A DNA stretch of 64,000 bases from Variovorax sp. J22G73 (GTDB lineage: Bacteria; Pseudomonadota; Gammaproteobacteria; Burkholderiales; Burkholderiaceae_C), in the NCBI RefSeq assembly GCF_030317035.1, contig NZ_JASZYK010000003.1, forward strand, positions 434,001 through 498,000. The letters run 5' to 3'. This document shows positions 63,454 to 64,000 of the stretch, piece after piece; position 1 is the stretch's first letter, and each line of letters opens with the position of its first letter. The position numbers and the translations under genes are program-made. The notes beneath the pieces were generated by a model. It saw only the letters and a program-made list of their open reading frames with translations. It had not been told where the DNA came from and searched no databases.

Positions 63454-64000
63454 TCAGCCTGCTTCCAGCACATAGCCCAGCCCGCGCAGCGTCACGATGC
63501 GCACGCCGCTGCCGTCCAGCCGCTTGCGCAGCCGGTAGACGAACACTTCGACCGCCTCGGGGTGCACCTCTTCGTCGTCGGAGAACACGCGCTCCAATAT
63601 CTGCTGCTTCGACAGCGGCTCCCCGCTGCGCTGCACCAGCACGCGCAGCACGGCCAGCTCGCGCGGCGACAGGGCCAGCGCCTCGCCGTTCAGCGTGAAG
63701 TGGCGGCGCGCGCCGTCGTACACCAGCGGCCCGCAGGCCAGGCGCGGGTGCTCCACGCCGCGCGCGCGGCGCACCAGCGCATGCAGGCGCGCCTCGAGCT
63801 CGGCCAGTGCAAAGGGCTTGGCAAGAAAGTCGTCGGCGCCCGCGTTCAGCGAGGCCACGCGCTCGCTCAGCGAATCGCGCGCCGTGAGGATCAGCGCCGG
63901 CAGCCGCTGGTCGCGCTTGCGCAGGCGCTGCAGCACGGTGTGGCCGTCCATGCCGGGCAGGCCCAGGTCGAGCACCAGCGCGTCGTGGTCGCGCTGCTGC
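63454..64000 (-). CDS. OmpR-family response regulator, TctD-like (partial)
   Basis: At least 182 residues; the N-terminus lies beyond the window edge. The receiver's phospho-acceptor is in ALVLDLGLPGMDG, with ILTARDS and the Lys in LAKPFALAELEAR. The winged-helix output domain has LSPRELAVLRVLVQRSGEPLSKQQIL and ends RKRLDGSGVRIVTLRGLGYVLEAG. It is 24 bases upstream of the TctE-like kinase gene and forms its partner. Family members activate tricarboxylate transport. Confidence 0.9.
   Translation of the reverse strand, partial: QQRDHDALVLDLGLPGMDGHTVLQRLRKRDQRLPALILTARDSLSERVASLNAGADDFLAKPFALAELEARLHALVRRARGVEHPRLACGPLVYDGARRHFTLNGEALALSPRELAVLRVLVQRSGEPLSKQQILERVFSDDEEVHPEAVEVFVYRLRKRLDGSGVRIVTLRGLGYVLEAG

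Overview
The window looks like chromosome of a high-GC betaproteobacterium of the Burkholderiales, most like Variovorax and other Comamonadaceae. This is inferred from uniformly G/C-rich third positions, a betaproteobacterial-type AroC, a Bug-type periplasmic binding protein next to a TctDE-like two-component system, and many LysR regulators paired with small metabolic operons. No rRNA, tRNA, IS element, prophage, integrase or CRISPR array was seen. Base composition is fairly even. The one clearly AT-rich stretch is the divergent promoter region at about 53.2-53.7 kb.

Layout. 0-2.5 kb: a stand-alone receiver and a membrane hybrid histidine kinase overlapping by four bases. 2.5-7.8 kb: a DsrE-like protein, a PNPOx-like flavoprotein, a VanB-type reductase broken by an apparent one-base deletion, and a YghU-like glutathione transferase, flanked by two LysR genes. 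8.0-15.1 kb: an RND efflux operon (adaptor, pump, NodT-type outer-membrane lipoprotein) followed by an Old Yellow Enzyme; the latter's stop codon lies in a 12-copy heptamer tandem repeat. 15.3-17.1 kb: an alpha/beta hydrolase and an ArsR/AHSA1-like pair in long overlap. 17.2-27.7 kb: a two-partner secretion locus (TpsB transporter and a 2876-residue TpsA) with no recognisable toxin or immunity gene. 27.8-40.3 kb: a DHA2-type drug transporter, then a LysR-led operon with a flavoprotein, a complete oligopeptide-type ABC importer with fused ATPases, and a BAAT-hydrolase/CMD-peroxidase fusion. 40.3-43.6 kb: small regulators and aroC with an MFS gene.

43.7-48.0 kb (minus): an HscC-like Hsp70, a J-like/TonB-type membrane protein and an A24 prepilin-peptidase-like protein whose first catalytic Asp is replaced by Asn. 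48.1-53.2 kb (minus): aspartate 4-decarboxylase with two tandem AspT-type antiporters, which could run a proton-motive aspartate/alanine cycle. 53.7-57.8 kb: a fructose/ribose-type ABC importer with a terminal ROK regulator. 57.9-60.4 kb: LysR divergent from an aldehyde dehydrogenase, with a perfect 24-bp palindrome between them. 60.4-64.0 kb (minus): a DUF6194-like protein and a TctD/TctE/Bug operon, cut by the window edge.

The items most worth a second look are the Hsp70 / J-TonB / A24 cluster, the BAAT-CMD fusion with a preserved internal ribosome-binding site, the aldehyde dehydrogenase and A24 proteins that lack a key catalytic residue, the frameshifted reductase, the heptamer array, and the repeated occurrence of in-frame micro-repeats at protein ends and linkers. 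No convincing defence system was found.
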